Shown in pieces: positions 28,959 to 37,650 of a DNA stretch of 37,882 bases. The position numbers and the translations under genes were made by a program. Below the pieces are notes generated by a model. It was not told where the DNA came from. It did not search any database and worked only from the letters and a program-made list of their open reading frames with translations. The stretch lies in IMG/VR virus record IMGVR_UViG_3300032050_000361, positions 1-37,882 of that record, one strand, 5' to 3'. Source of the stretch: a virus. Each line of letters opens with the position of its first letter. The first letter of the stretch is position 1.

Positions 28959-30341
28959 ATGGCTGAACTAATTAAACCAGACGAAGTTCTTGCTAAACTT
29001 CAAGAGCAATTAGCAACAGCAACTACTGCACAAAAAGCAACCATACTTGAGCAGATTAACAAAAGACAACAAGAGATATTCAAGGCATCAGGATTCTCAA
29101 ATGTGGGTTTTGGTGGTGCTGGTTATTATGTACCTGGCGCTGGACAAGGCATTGGCACAGAAGTACTTGAACCAACTGGAACTCCTGGAGTTTATCAAAA
29201 GTCGGTTATCACATCTGATACATCTGTTGACCCCTACGGAAGAAAAAGCGTTGGCGTAACAGGAAATAAGCGTACATTTTATGATGCCAATGGCAATGTA
29301 TTAACGCCAGAACAAGTTGCAAAAACTGCTGCAGGGCAGGGCTTTGCTCAGGCTGGTTGGGATATTGGTTTTGGCGCTGGTGTACTTCCAAGTGGCACAC
29401 CTATCATAGATAGGACATCTGGAACGGGAAACCGCTTAGGGATGGGCAGTAGCACTGATACTGGTTCATCCACAAATACATCAACTGGTTTAACCGCAGC
29501 CGATGTTGCTACACAAGCACGCCGTACAGCACAGCAAGAGTTTCGTGCAGCCTTGACTGATATGGGTCTTGCAGACCTTGCTGATACCGTAGATGAAATG
29601 ATTAAGCAAGACTTTACCACTGCCCAAATTCGCTTAGAATTACCTAAGACTAAGGCATACGAGTTGCGCTTTCCAGGCATGAAAGCCCTTCGTGATGCCA
29701 AGCAAGCCATTAGTGAGGCTACTTACATCTCAATGGAAAAAGGTTACCTTCAAACTCTTGGAGCCTATGGATTAGATGCAAGTGTTCTTGGAAGCCGTGA
29801 GCAACTTGGAAAGTATATTGCTAACTTAGTTTCCCCTCGTGAATTTGAGGAGCGAGTTGACATTGCTGCAACGCGTGTTAAAGAGAACCCAGATTTGATT
29901 TCTCAATTTAAAGTTTACTATCCAGAGGTAGATACATCAGCCCTAACTGCATATCTACTAGACCCAAACAAGGGTATGGATATTATCAAGAAGCAAGTTA
30001 GAACAGCAGAAATCGGTGCTGCTTCTATTAAGGCAGGCTTTGGTGTATCAACACTTGGAACTGCTGCTGCTGAAGCACTCATTGGAGCAACTGGCACTGC
30101 AACCTATGCTGCTCTATCGCAATCATTTGCTAGAGCAAAAGAACTTGCTACACAACAATCTCGCCTTGCAGCAATTGAAGGCACTGGTTATCAAGATTTA
30201 GAAGCAATTGGAGCAGTTGTTGGTGGAGATATAACAAAGACACTTGCTTCTCAAGCCCGTGCCGAGAGAGAAGTATCTCGCTTTGCAGGTAGAAGTGGAG
30301 TAACTTCCACATCACTAGCAACGCCTGGCATGCAAATATAA
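28959..30341 (+). CDS. Hypothetical virion protein (460 aa)
   Basis: An N-terminal coiled coil (LAKLQEQLATATTAQKATIL) is followed by a glycine-rich region (about 48-165), then a helical domain (RRTAQQEFRAALTDMGLADLADTVDEMI). The last part (GFGVSTLGTAAAEALIGATGTATYAALSQ) is alanine-rich and amphipathic, the sort of helix that can insert into membranes. Placed before the scaffold, it is probably another ejected or internal head protein. No family is recognised. Confidence 0.55.
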   Translation: MAELIKPDEVLAKLQEQLATATTAQKATILEQINKRQQEIFKASGFSNVGFGGAGYYVPGAGQGIGTEVLEPTGTPGVYQKSVITSDTSVDPYGRKSVGVTGNKRTFYDANGNVLTPEQVAKTAAGQGFAQAGWDIGFGAGVLPSGTPIIDRTSGTGNRLGMGSSTDTGSSTNTSTGLTAADVATQARRTAQQEFRAALTDMGLADLADTVDEMIKQDFTTAQIRLELPKTKAYELRFPGMKALRDAKQAISEATYISMEKGYLQTLGAYGLDASVLGSREQLGKYIANLVSPREFEERVDIAATRVKENPDLISQFKVYYPEVDTSALTAYLLDPNKGMDIIKKQVRTAEIGAASIKAGFGVSTLGTAAAEALIGATGTATYAALSQSFARAKELATQQSRLAAIEGTGYQDLEAIGAVVGGDITKTLASQARAEREVSRFAGRSGVTSTSLATPGMQI

Positions 30342-30461
30342 GAATCCCCACCCTGACCGACCAGCCCAGGGGGGCGTACAAGTCTGGAAGCAATAGCCAA
30401 AGTAGTTTCCCCGAACTGCCTTGTGGATTGCGAATACAACTAGAAAAAGGGAGATAGGTAG
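30342..30461 (+). other. Short intergenic gap before the scaffold gene
   Basis: A 120-bp gap with a CCCC/GGGG stem potential (about 30345-30373) without a T-run. GGGAG lies upstream of ATG 30462. No convincing promoter is seen; RNA processing or pausing before the capsid genes is possible. Confidence 0.35.
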
Positions 30462-30914
30462 ATGGCTACCAACTATGAATACGATGACGAAGATGACGAC
30501 ACCACAACTGATGTTGTCGGACAACTCCGCAAAGTAAACCGTGCGCTAGAAAAGCGTGCGAAAGAACTAGAACAGGAGTTGAGCGGTCTGAAAACTCAGA
30601 CTCGTCAGCGTACTGTCAAGGATGTGCTACAGGCTAAGGGATTAAACCCAAAGATTGCTGCATTTATACCAGCAGATATTGATACTTCCGAGGAAGCAAT
30701 CAGTAACTGGGTAAATGAATATGGCGATGTATTTGGTATCCAAGCACCTACAGAGGAAAAGCCTGCACAAAAGAGTCCAGAAGTTATGGCACAAGCAAGA
30801 ATCAATAACATTGTCGCTACTGGCACTGCGCCAGATGTTGACGAAGATGCATTTGCAAAGATTGCTGGAGCCAAAACTCGTGAGGACCTAGATGCACTCC
30901 TTGGATTGCAATAA
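30462..30914 (+). CDS. Capsid scaffolding protein
   Basis: A 150-residue protein with an acidic start (YDDEDDDTTTD), then a coiled coil at about 18-50 (LRKVNRALEKRAKELEQELSGLK) and a helical C-terminus (KIAGAKTREDLDALLGL). Size, acidity, coiled coil and position directly before the major capsid gene are the hallmarks of phage scaffold proteins, which guide procapsid assembly and are then removed. The identification rests on architecture and context. Confidence 0.8.
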   Translation: MATNYEYDDEDDDTTTDVVGQLRKVNRALEKRAKELEQELSGLKTQTRQRTVKDVLQAKGLNPKIAAFIPADIDTSEEAISNWVNEYGDVFGIQAPTEEKPAQKSPEVMAQARINNIVATGTAPDVDEDAFAKIAGAKTREDLDALLGLQ

Positions 30915-30954
30915 CTAACCCATACATCAACCAATCACCAGGAGGTGAACCTAC

Positions 30955-32127
30955 ATGGCATATACCGACACCTCGGCGCTCGCTGGTCTAGTCAAGACAG
31001 CGTATGACCGTTATGTTGAATTTGCCCTCCGCGCTCAGCCGATGATTCGTGCTGTTGCGGATAAGAAGCCTGTACAGCAGGCTATGCCAGGCAACTCCGT
31101 TGTATTCTCACTTTACAACGACTTGGCAGCAGCAACTTCTACTCTATCTGAAACTACAGATGTAGATGCAGTTGCACTTAACAATGTTGATACAGTTTCA
31201 GTAACTCTAAACGAGTACGGAAATGCATCACTTGTAACTCGTAAACTACAGTTGTTCTCACTATCAGATGTTGACCCTGCTGTTGCAGACATCATCGCGT
31301 ACAACATGGCAGACTCACTAGACAATGTGGCACAAAATGTCCTTGTCCAGGGTACCAATGTTATCTACGGTGGAACACGCACTTCTACTGCAACAATCAC
31401 AGCATCAGACACTATTGATTCTGCTGACCTCCGTAAGGCTGTTGCTAAACTCCGCTCCAACAAGGCTGTTCCACGCGCTGGAAGCCTTTACTGGGTCGGT
31501 ATTCACCCAGAAGTATCACACGACCTTCGTGCCGAAACAGGCTCTGTTGGCTGGCGTGAATCTCACCTACATACCGATGCATCACTTGGCAACTTGTTTG
31601 CTGGTTCCATCGGAACTTATGAAGGTGCTTTCTATATTGAAAACCCACGCATGTACAATGCTAAGACAGGCGCTGACCAGACCGCTCTTGCTACCACAGC
31701 AGTAACTGTTGCTGGTACATCAGCAGGCTTCACCTTCGGTGTTGCTGCAACATCTGTCATTGCAACTCGTGCAGAGGCTGGAGATAAGATTGCAGGAACT
31801 GGTATCGCTTCAGGTGCCAAGATTACTGACATCACAATCTCAGGCTCAACCGCAACAATCACTGTTGACACTGCTAACACTGCTGCAGTTACTGCAACTA
31901 CTGTTGTAACTGTAACTCCTGTAACTCGCGTATTCTCAACAATCCTTGCTGGAAAGCAAGCATTGGCAGAAGCCGTATCACAGGAGCCAAATGTTGTTAT
32001 CGGTCCAGTGACTGATAAGTTGATGCGTTTCCGCCCAATCGGTTGGTACGGTGTTCTCGGATGGAGCATCTACCGTCAAGAGGCGCTATATCGCATTGAA
32101 ACTGGTTCTTCAATCGCTGCACTTTAG
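30955..32127 (+). CDS. Major capsid protein, N4-gp56/HK97-fold type, with inserted domain
   Basis: A 390-residue protein with the strongest SD in the window (AGGAGGTGA). Its core (LRAQPMIRAVADKKPVQQAM, FSLYNDLAAATSTLSETTDV, then IAYNMADSLDNVAQNVL) matches the N4-gp56-type major capsid pattern. Residues of about 240-323 are a threonine/alanine-rich beta insertion (SGAKITDITISGSTATITVD), probably a surface-exposed domain. The core resumes with VFSTILAGKQALAEAVS and YGVLGWSIYRQEALYRIETGS. It builds the icosahedral shell. Confidence 0.88.
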   Translation: MAYTDTSALAGLVKTAYDRYVEFALRAQPMIRAVADKKPVQQAMPGNSVVFSLYNDLAAATSTLSETTDVDAVALNNVDTVSVTLNEYGNASLVTRKLQLFSLSDVDPAVADIIAYNMADSLDNVAQNVLVQGTNVIYGGTRTSTATITASDTIDSADLRKAVAKLRSNKAVPRAGSLYWVGIHPEVSHDLRAETGSVGWRESHLHTDASLGNLFAGSIGTYEGAFYIENPRMYNAKTGADQTALATTAVTVAGTSAGFTFGVAATSVIATRAEAGDKIAGTGIASGAKITDITISGSTATITVDTANTAAVTATTVVTVTPVTRVFSTILAGKQALAEAVSQEPNVVIGPVTDKLMRFRPIGWYGVLGWSIYRQEALYRIETGSSIAAL

Positions 32128-32141
32128 TTGATTGACTCTGA

Positions 32142-32177
32142 GGGGTAGGCAAATTTGAAAAGTCTACCCCTTCGGGG
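32142..32177 (+). other. Competing hairpins after the capsid gene
   Basis: GGGGTAG (32142-32148) can pair with CTACCCC (32164-32170), or the same CCCC can pair with GGGG (32174-32177) across TTC. There is no T-run. It lies between the capsid stop and the SD AGGAGG of the next gene and may set relative expression by partial termination or mRNA stability. Confidence 0.45.
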
Positions 32178-32197
32178 TGAGTCCATTAGGAGGCTTA

Positions 32198-32458
32198 ATG
32201 TCAATGTATTACTTCACTACCCCTACGGTAGATGAAACTCCTGCAGGAGATAACATCCTGTTTGCTCGCTACAAGATAGCGCGTGGAATCTCAGTGCTGC
32301 GTTTAAACGGTGTGTATTCCTCATACAGATACCCAAGTCAGATTCTGACAAATACTGCCGAGGAGTATTACCCAGGCGGTACATCAACTTTGATTACACA
32401 ACAGACAGCCGATGCTTTAACAGCACAAGGCTACGGAGAGTACATAACACCAGCATGA
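32198..32458 (+). CDS. Hypothetical structural protein (86 aa)
   Basis: ATG 32198 is chosen because AGGAGG lies four bases upstream; a start seven codons earlier overlaps the SD. The protein is beta-rich at first (MYYFTTPTVDETPAGDNILFARYKIARGISVLRLNGVY in short pieces), with an acidic middle. Placed after the capsid gene, it may be a head-completion or connector protein. GTTTAAAC at 32301 encodes RLNG. It overlaps the next start. Confidence 0.6.
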   Translation: MSMYYFTTPTVDETPAGDNILFARYKIARGISVLRLNGVYSSYRYPSQILTNTAEEYYPGGTSTLITQQTADALTAQGYGEYITPA

Positions 32459-32706
32459 ACCTACATCAAAAACAAACCCACCCAGAATTTGTGGAAGGTT
32501 GTTTTGGTTGCAAGTTAGGAACTCTTGTAATGAATACAGGAGAAGCCAACTCTAACCTAGGCGTATCTTCTAAGAAGTGGGATAAAGAATTGCAGGCATA
32601 CAGAGATGCCCGCGCTCAGGGCATACAGCCCGCAGGAACCAGCATGAAAAAGGTTCAAGAAGCAGTAAGAATTTCAAATGAAACTGGCAAAGCGTTCGGA
32701 GCATAG
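32455..32706 (+). CDS. Hypothetical protein with CFGCKL motif (83 aa)
   Basis: It starts four bases before the previous stop (ATGA-type overlap). Near the N-terminus it has HPEFVEGCFGCKL, where one histidine and two cysteines could hold metal. The remainder is a helical, basic segment (KKWDKELQAYRDARAQGIQPAG). I recall the same CFGCKL signature in unnamed phage structural-operon proteins. Its function is unknown. Confidence 0.6.
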   Translation: MNLHQKQTHPEFVEGCFGCKLGTLVMNTGEANSNLGVSSKKWDKELQAYRDARAQGIQPAGTSMKKVQEAVRISNETGKAFGA

Positions 32707-32715
32707 GGAGGAATC

Positions 32716-32973
32716 ATGGCTGCTCGCAAACCACCAAGAAAAAAACAACCAGTAAAGCGTGTGCGTACAGTCAAAGATGAGTCGTATACAGAACTTGAAA
32801 TGTACTGTATTTGGCTCAACGAATACTACCGCTCTTTAATTAAAGCAGGTTTTAAGTCTGATGTAGCCATGGCATTTGTCATGGATAAAGGTTCTTATCC
32901 AAGTTGGGTGTCATACAAGGCACCTTCTGAGGATGAGATTAAGCGGTTACTGGATGAGGAAGATGATGACTGA
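32716..32973 (+). CDS. Hypothetical protein with basic head and acidic tail (85 aa)
   Basis: GGGAGG precedes ATG 32716. The first 18 residues are strongly basic (ARKPPRKKQPVKRVR), the middle is aromatic and helical (LEMYCIWLNEYYRSLIKAGF), and the end is acidic (RLLDEEDDD). It overlaps the next gene. The charge split suggests an assembly or chaperone role, but no family is recognised. Confidence 0.58.
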   Translation: MAARKPPRKKQPVKRVRTVKDESYTELEMYCIWLNEYYRSLIKAGFKSDVAMAFVMDKGSYPSWVSYKAPSEDEIKRLLDEEDDD

Positions 32974-33058
32974 GCCTATTGTTCCAGAGCCACTGTGGGG
33001 ACTGCCCTCTCCCACTATAGAAGATGAGGACATCTACGAAGATGAGGATGAAGAATAA
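32966..33058 (+). CDS. Acidic micro-protein (30 aa)
   Basis: ATG 32966 overlaps the previous gene by 8 bp with GAGGA upstream, and its stop shares a base with the next start. The sequence has a proline-rich start (PIVPEPLWGLPSP) and a highly acidic end (DEDIYEDEDEE). Perfect coupling on both sides is the main evidence. Confidence 0.5.
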   Translation: MTEPIVPEPLWGLPSPTIEDEDIYEDEDEE

Positions 33059-33234
33059 TGTGCGTTGAGTGCAACTGCTTCGGAACTGTCACACCTTATG
33101 GTGTTGGTGGCAGAACCCCTACAGAACTACCAAAGGCTCCTAATGTAGCCATTTACAACAAGCCGATTGTCCGTATTGGCGAAACCCCAATGAGCAAAAT
33201 GGAAGAATACGATGACTCAGAGGACATGGACTAA
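33058..33234 (+). CDS. Hypothetical protein with N-terminal cysteines (58 aa)
   Basis: A TAATG junction with both neighbours marks the borders. The protein begins MCVECNCFG, with three cysteines in six residues. A glycine/proline-rich middle follows, then VAIYNKPIVRIGETPMSK and an acidic tail. The cysteines may bind metal. No family is recognised. Confidence 0.55.
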   Translation: MCVECNCFGTVTPYGVGGRTPTELPKAPNVAIYNKPIVRIGETPMSKMEEYDDSEDMD

Positions 33235-33422
33235 TGCCTAAAAAAACTAAAGTTCAAAAGATAATGGGCGAATACAAGCGTGGAACCCTTCACTCAGGTC
33301 GTGACCCAAAAGGTCCAAAGAAGGCTCCAGTTGTTAAGAGCCGCAAGCAAGCGGTTGCTATTGCTCTATCTGTAGCAGGCAAATCAAAGAAGGCTGCCAA
33401 GCGTGGCGGAAAAAAGAAGTAA
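33234..33422 (+). CDS. Lysine-rich small protein, DUF6496-like (62 aa)
   Basis: A short basic protein reading MPKKTKVQKIMGEYKRGTL, then PVVKSRKQAVAIALSVAGKS and a KKAAKRGGKKK tail. The order MGEYKRGTLHSG...SRKQAVAIALS fits what I remember of DUF6496, a small family in phages and bacteria of unknown role. High positive charge suggests DNA contact inside the head. TAATG start. Confidence 0.68.
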   Translation: MPKKTKVQKIMGEYKRGTLHSGRDPKGPKKAPVVKSRKQAVAIALSVAGKSKKAAKRGGKKK

Positions 33423-33678
33423 GCGCGACCCGCGCTTAGCGCGGGCTGGCGTATCTGGTTTTAATAAACCAAAGCGCACACCAAGCCACCCAACCAAATC
33501 ACATGTGGTGGTAGCAAAAGAAGGCAGCCAAGTAAAGACCATCCGTTTTGGTCAACAAGGTGTAACAGGCGATAGACAGCCCACAAAACGCCAGAAGTCA
33601 TTTAAAGCACGCCATGCAAAGAACATTGCTAAAGGCAAAATGAGTGCAGCGTATTGGGCAGACAAGGTGAAGTGGTGA
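33403..33678 (+). CDS. Basic conserved phage protein (91 aa)
   Basis: The start is GTG 33403, overlapping the previous gene by 20 bp. The signature segments ARAGVSGFNKPKRTPSHPTK, HVVVAKEGSQVKTIRFGQQG and FKARHAKNIAKGKMSAAYW are ones I recognise as a widespread small phage protein without assigned function. The motif KSFKARHAKNI, with its many lysines, suggests nucleic-acid binding. It lies in the basic-protein run of the structural operon. The stop overlaps the next GTG (GTGA). Confidence 0.68.
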   Translation: MAEKRSKRDPRLARAGVSGFNKPKRTPSHPTKSHVVVAKEGSQVKTIRFGQQGVTGDRQPTKRQKSFKARHAKNIAKGKMSAAYWADKVKW

Positions 33679-33845
33679 AAGGTAAAGCATTTTGGGACAA
33701 GAAGAATCCAAAAAAGACATCTACAAAACTTACTTCTGCACAGAAGGCTGCTGCCAAGGCTCGTGCAAAGGCTGCGGGTCGGAAGTATCCGAACCTAGTA
33801 GATAACGCAGCAGTGGCTCGCAAGGCTAAGAAGAAAGGCAAGTAA
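33675..33845 (+). CDS. Basic alanine/lysine-rich protein (56 aa)
   Basis: The start is taken as GTG 33675, overlapping the previous TGA; an ATG seven codons earlier would extend the overlap. The protein has a histone-H1-like composition (KKNPKKTSTKLTSAQKAAAK, then ARAKAAGRKYPNLVDNAAVA, ending KAKKKGK). The stop shares a base with the next ATG. A DNA-condensing or packaged role is possible. Confidence 0.58.
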   Translation: MKGKAFWDKKNPKKTSTKLTSAQKAAAKARAKAAGRKYPNLVDNAAVARKAKKKGK

Positions 33846-34120
33846 TGGCAACAGGAGTAGCAGGAAGCACCCTTACGGGCGAACTTAACCGTCTAGCCAA
33901 TGGCGGAACATACCCCGTTTATACAGTCTATGAAGCACCACAGGGTGCTGCTAACGCATGGGCTGGTACAAATGGCTTAGGACTTATTGCTGCCCTTAAT
34001 TACAAGGCTAGTTCTACACGCCAGCCAAACAACTATAAAGGTTTAAACGCCATCTGCAATGAACTTGCTGGCACATCTGGACTATCAGCCGTGGCTGCGT
34101 TAAGGAGCATTAACCTATGA
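33845..34120 (+). CDS. Hypothetical structural protein (91 aa)
   Basis: It starts at TAATG. The sequence is glycine/alanine/asparagine-rich without charge clusters (GELNRLANGGTYPVYTVYEA, then GLGLIAALNYKASS). It ends in four bases shared with the neck-protein start. GTTTAAAC 34041 encodes KGLNA. It may be a small virion or connector protein. No family is recognised. Confidence 0.58.
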   Translation: MATGVAGSTLTGELNRLANGGTYPVYTVYEAPQGAANAWAGTNGLGLIAALNYKASSTRQPNNYKGLNAICNELAGTSGLSAVAALRSINL

Positions 34121-35010
34121 GTACCTTTGGACAACTAGCAGACCGCGTTGAAGCGGTATTGCATGGCTATACAGAAAATACAGAGTCTGCCACATGGTTA
34201 GTTAGCAGTGCTAACAGCACAACAACAACCTTAAGTGTTTATGATGCTTCAGTTATTGGTCGTGGATATGTACAGATTGATGATGAAATTGTATTCGTTA
34301 ACACTACGGATAATGTAGCCAACACTTTAACGCTTGCCCCTTGGGGTAGAGCGCAGCGCGGTACAACTGCTGCTGCTCACTCAAGTAACGCTAAGGTAAC
34401 AATGGCTCCATTGTTCCCACGCAATGAAATTAAAAATGCTATTAACAACACAATTGATGCCATGTACCCAAGCATCTTTGCCCTAGGCACATACGACTTT
34501 GATTATGTAGCAGCGCAGTATTCATACCAAATTCCTGCTGCTGTTCAAAATGTCCTATCTGTAACTTATTCAACAGTAGGTCCATCAAAAGAGTGGTTTC
34601 CTGCTCGTGCGTGGCAACTAGATAGAGTTGCAGATTCAGATGCCTTTGCTACCACAAAGAGCCTATCTATCTATTCAGAGATTGTGCCTGGACAAACAGT
34701 ACATGTGTCATACAGCAAGCGCCCAACACTGCTTGTTAATGATAGTGATGACTATGAAACAGTCACAGGCTTCCCATCATATTCGGAGGATGTTGCCATC
34801 TACGGCGCAGCCTTCCGCATGATTTCGTTCTTGGACCCATCACGCCTTGGTCCTCAGTCTGCAGCAGCAGACATGCTTGATGGCGTGCGCCCAACAGGTT
34901 CTGGACAAAACGCTGCCAGATTCTTGTACAACATTTACACACAGCGTTTAAACGAAGTGGCGAATAACCAACGCCGTCAACATCCAATCCGTTCGCACTA
35001 TCAAAGATAA
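34117..35010 (+). CDS. Putative head-tail connector/neck protein (297 aa)
   Basis: A 297-residue protein with an N-terminal helix (STFGQLADRVEAVLHGY), then a beta module (about 27-90) ending LAPWGRAQRGTTAAAHSSNAKV. A helical hairpin (RNEIKNAINNTIDAMYPSIF) and a beta-rich C-terminal half follow, with a final helix (ARFLYNIYTQRLNEVANNQR). This order is like tail-tube-A/adaptor proteins that close the portal and hold the tail. A similar TLTVTRGA...HSAGAVV module recurs in the tail fibre. Position and architecture, not a firm family match, support the call. Confidence 0.6.
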   Translation: MSTFGQLADRVEAVLHGYTENTESATWLVSSANSTTTTLSVYDASVIGRGYVQIDDEIVFVNTTDNVANTLTLAPWGRAQRGTTAAAHSSNAKVTMAPLFPRNEIKNAINNTIDAMYPSIFALGTYDFDYVAAQYSYQIPAAVQNVLSVTYSTVGPSKEWFPARAWQLDRVADSDAFATTKSLSIYSEIVPGQTVHVSYSKRPTLLVNDSDDYETVTGFPSYSEDVAIYGAAFRMISFLDPSRLGPQSAAADMLDGVRPTGSGQNAARFLYNIYTQRLNEVANNQRRQHPIRSHYQR

Positions 35011-35018
35011 GGTAGAAA

Positions 35019-37637
35019 ATGGCAGCAGGCGACCCAGGCTCACCAGCGCGGTACTACTCCTCAACCGCAGTAGAAACCTCGCTCCAATCATCTATCCCCG
35101 CACAATCACAAGGGGCATCAAACACATCCTTCATTGTCGCATCCATTTCTGGATTCCCGACATCTTTTCCATATACGCTGATTGTTGACCCAGACACATC
35201 TAAAGAAGAAGTTTTAACTGTCACATCTGGTAGCAGCACAACCCTTACTGTAACTCGTGGTGCCGATAATACACAGGCTGTAGCCCACTCTGCTGGTGCA
35301 GTGGTTCGCCATGGCGTATCAGGTCGTGAGTTCCGTGAGTCAGAAAACCATATTGCTGCTCGTGGGTATGACATTGACCAAGCAATTCTTACTGCTGCCA
35401 ACCAAACACATGTTCATGGTTTGCAGACAGGTGATGGTGTTGTCGTAGGTACCGATGCTCTACAGACACTTACCCGTAAGACCTTATCAAACCCAACCAT
35501 TACTGGCGTAATTGGTAACATTGGCATTACCTTTGAAGGCAATACTGCAGATGCCCATGAAACCACATTAGAGGTTGTAGAGCCAACACAAGATAATACA
35601 ATCTACTTGCCTAATACATCAGGCACTGTAATCTTAAATTCTGCAACCCAAACCATAAGCAATAAAACTCTTGGCTCCAACCTTAATGCTGGCGGTTATA
35701 CGGTAACAAACCTTGCAACTCCAGTTAATGCAAGCGATGCAGTACGCAAAGATTTTGCCGATGCTCAAGTTGCTGCTGCTGCCACAAGTGCAGCATCTGC
35801 TGCAACCTCAGCAAGTTCGGCTGCTACATCAGCCACCAGCGCTGCAGCCTCTGCAGCAACTGCTGCTGCTTCTGTAGCAACCATTGCAGGCTATGCAACA
35901 TCGGCTGCTAACTCAGCATCTGCTGCAGCAACCAGCGCAACAAGCGCTGCTGCAAGCGCAACTGCTGCATCTACCTCAGCATCTTCTGCTGCAACAAGTG
36001 CGACTGCTGCTGCTACTAGCGCTGCAAGCGCAGCAACATCTGCCACCGCAGCAGCCACAAGTGCAGCAAGCGCAGCCACAAGCGCTACCGCTTCTGCTAA
36101 CTCTGCAAGTGCTGCTGCTACTTCGGCTACATCTGCTGCTGCCAGTGCCACTGCTGCTGCGAACTCGGTTGCAACAATTGCTTCTTATGCAACAGATGCT
36201 GCTAATTCAGCAAGCGCTGCTGCAACATCCGCTACTTCTGCAGCGACAAGTGCAACTAGCGCATTAAATAGCGCAACTGCTGCAGCAACAAGTGCTACAT
36301 CTGCAGCAGCAAGTGCTACTGCTGCAGCCACATCTGCTGCTTCTGCTGCTGCATCTGCTACTGCTGCAGCCACAAGTGCTACAAGCGCCGATAGTGCTGC
36401 ATCTATTGCTATTGCCCAAGCATCTAATGCAAGTGCATCAGCAACTGCTGCTGCAACATCTGCGACATCTGCAGCAAACTCTGCAACAGCAGCAGCCACC
36501 TCAGCAACAAGCGCTGCTAACTCTGCTACCGCAGCAGCAACATCTGCTACAAGTGCAGCATCAAGTGCTACATCTGCAGAGGCTGCGTGGGACCAGTTTG
36601 ATGATAGATACCTTGGTCCAAAAGCAACAGCACCAACTGTTGATAATGATGGCAACCCACTTACTTCGGGTGTTATCTATTGGAATACAACAAACAATAA
36701 CATGTATGCTTACGATGGCAGTGCATGGCAGGTATTTACATCTTCATCTGCAATTACAAACATTACTGCATCATCACCTATTACAGGTGGAGGTGCATCA
36801 TCATCAGTAACAATCAGTATCCAGGATGCAACTACATCACAAAAGGGTGCGGTTCAACTTACTGATTCTGTAACCAGTACATCTACCACATCTGCAGCAA
36901 CTCCAAACTCTGTTAAGCAAGCATACGATTTGGCTGCAACTGCATTGGCTGGTTTGCACTTTCATGACCCAGTAGAAACTGCTACTTCCAGCAACATTAC
37001 ACTTTCTGGCTTGTCGGCGGTCAATGGATACACTCCAATTGCTGGAGATAGAATCCTTGTTAAGGACCAGTCAACGCAGGCTGATAATGGTGTTTATGTC
37101 GCAGCATCTGGAGCATGGAGTCGTGCAACAGACTTTGACTCATGGGATGAGGTATACACATCTGCTGTTTATACTAAACAAGGTAACTTCTCTGGCGAGT
37201 CATTTATCACCACGGTTGCTTCAACTGGAACAGTTGGCGTAACTGCAATTACCTTTGCATTATTCTCAACAGATGCTGTTTATTCTGCTGGCACTGGGCT
37301 TACCCTTACAGGTACAACATTTGCCCTTGATACAACTACTCAATATGTAGTTCCATCACAAACAGGACAAAGCGGAAAGTATCTTACAACTGACGGCACT
37401 ACTTCATCTTGGGGTACTGTATCAAGTTATAGCGCACCAACACTTGGTTCAACTTTAATTTCATCTGGCGCAACAGTTACAACCGTCAGTGCATTAACAG
37501 TTAACAACACCACAATTACTGGCACCACGACTGCCAGTGGAACAATAACAACAACAGGCGACATCGTTATGAACGGAACTCTTGGGGTCGGAAGTGTGAC
37601 CGATGAGTTCCAGTTAATCATAATGGGTGTTTATTAG
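35019..37637 (+). CDS. Tail fibre protein with long Ala/Ser/Thr repeat shaft (872 aa)
   Basis: The N-terminal part (about 1-110) has a beta module shared with the neck protein. Residues of about 110-245 contain fibre-type repeats (LTRKTLSNPTITG, SNKTLGSNLNAGGYTVTNL). Residues of about 249-523 are almost only A, S and T in a heptad rhythm, a trimeric coiled-coil shaft like T7-type fibres. The distal part (about 525-872) has GGGASSSVTISIQDATTSQKG, then VNGYTPIAGDRILVKDQ and a threonine-rich beta tail, probably receptor binding. The final residues EFQLIIMGVY look like an abrupt end. Confidence 0.85.
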   Translation: MAAGDPGSPARYYSSTAVETSLQSSIPAQSQGASNTSFIVASISGFPTSFPYTLIVDPDTSKEEVLTVTSGSSTTLTVTRGADNTQAVAHSAGAVVRHGVSGREFRESENHIAARGYDIDQAILTAANQTHVHGLQTGDGVVVGTDALQTLTRKTLSNPTITGVIGNIGITFEGNTADAHETTLEVVEPTQDNTIYLPNTSGTVILNSATQTISNKTLGSNLNAGGYTVTNLATPVNASDAVRKDFADAQVAAAATSAASAATSASSAATSATSAAASAATAAASVATIAGYATSAANSASAAATSATSAAASATAASTSASSAATSATAAATSAASAATSATAAATSAASAATSATASANSASAAATSATSAAASATAAANSVATIASYATDAANSASAAATSATSAATSATSALNSATAAATSATSAAASATAAATSAASAAASATAAATSATSADSAASIAIAQASNASASATAAATSATSAANSATAAATSATSAANSATAAATSATSAASSATSAEAAWDQFDDRYLGPKATAPTVDNDGNPLTSGVIYWNTTNNNMYAYDGSAWQVFTSSSAITNITASSPITGGGASSSVTISIQDATTSQKGAVQLTDSVTSTSTTSAATPNSVKQAYDLAATALAGLHFHDPVETATSSNITLSGLSAVNGYTPIAGDRILVKDQSTQADNGVYVAASGAWSRATDFDSWDEVYTSAVYTKQGNFSGESFITTVASTGTVGVTAITFALFSTDAVYSAGTGLTLTGTTFALDTTTQYVVPSQTGQSGKYLTTDGTTSSWGTVSSYSAPTLGSTLISSGATVTTVSALTVNNTTITGTTTASGTITTTGDIVMNGTLGVGSVTDEFQLIIMGVY
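35765..36590 (+). repeat. Degenerate coding repeat of the fibre shaft with a ~98-codon duplication
   Basis: GCA/GCT/TCT/ACA-type triplets repeat for about 825 bp. Two stretches start alike, VATIAGYATSAANSASAAA (near 35876) and VATIASYATDAANSASAAA (near 36170), about 294 bp apart. This indicates an internal duplication. Long open frames in the other phases here are by-products of the triplet repeat and are not genes. Confidence 0.8.
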
Positions 37638-37650
37638 AAAGTAGGTAATA

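Noticed and set aside
35891-36810. Long alternative-frame reading frames on both strands over the fibre shaft
   Set aside because: They arise because GCN/ACN/TCN triplet repeats lack stops in every phase; their products are pure Ala/Val or Leu/Gln low-complexity.
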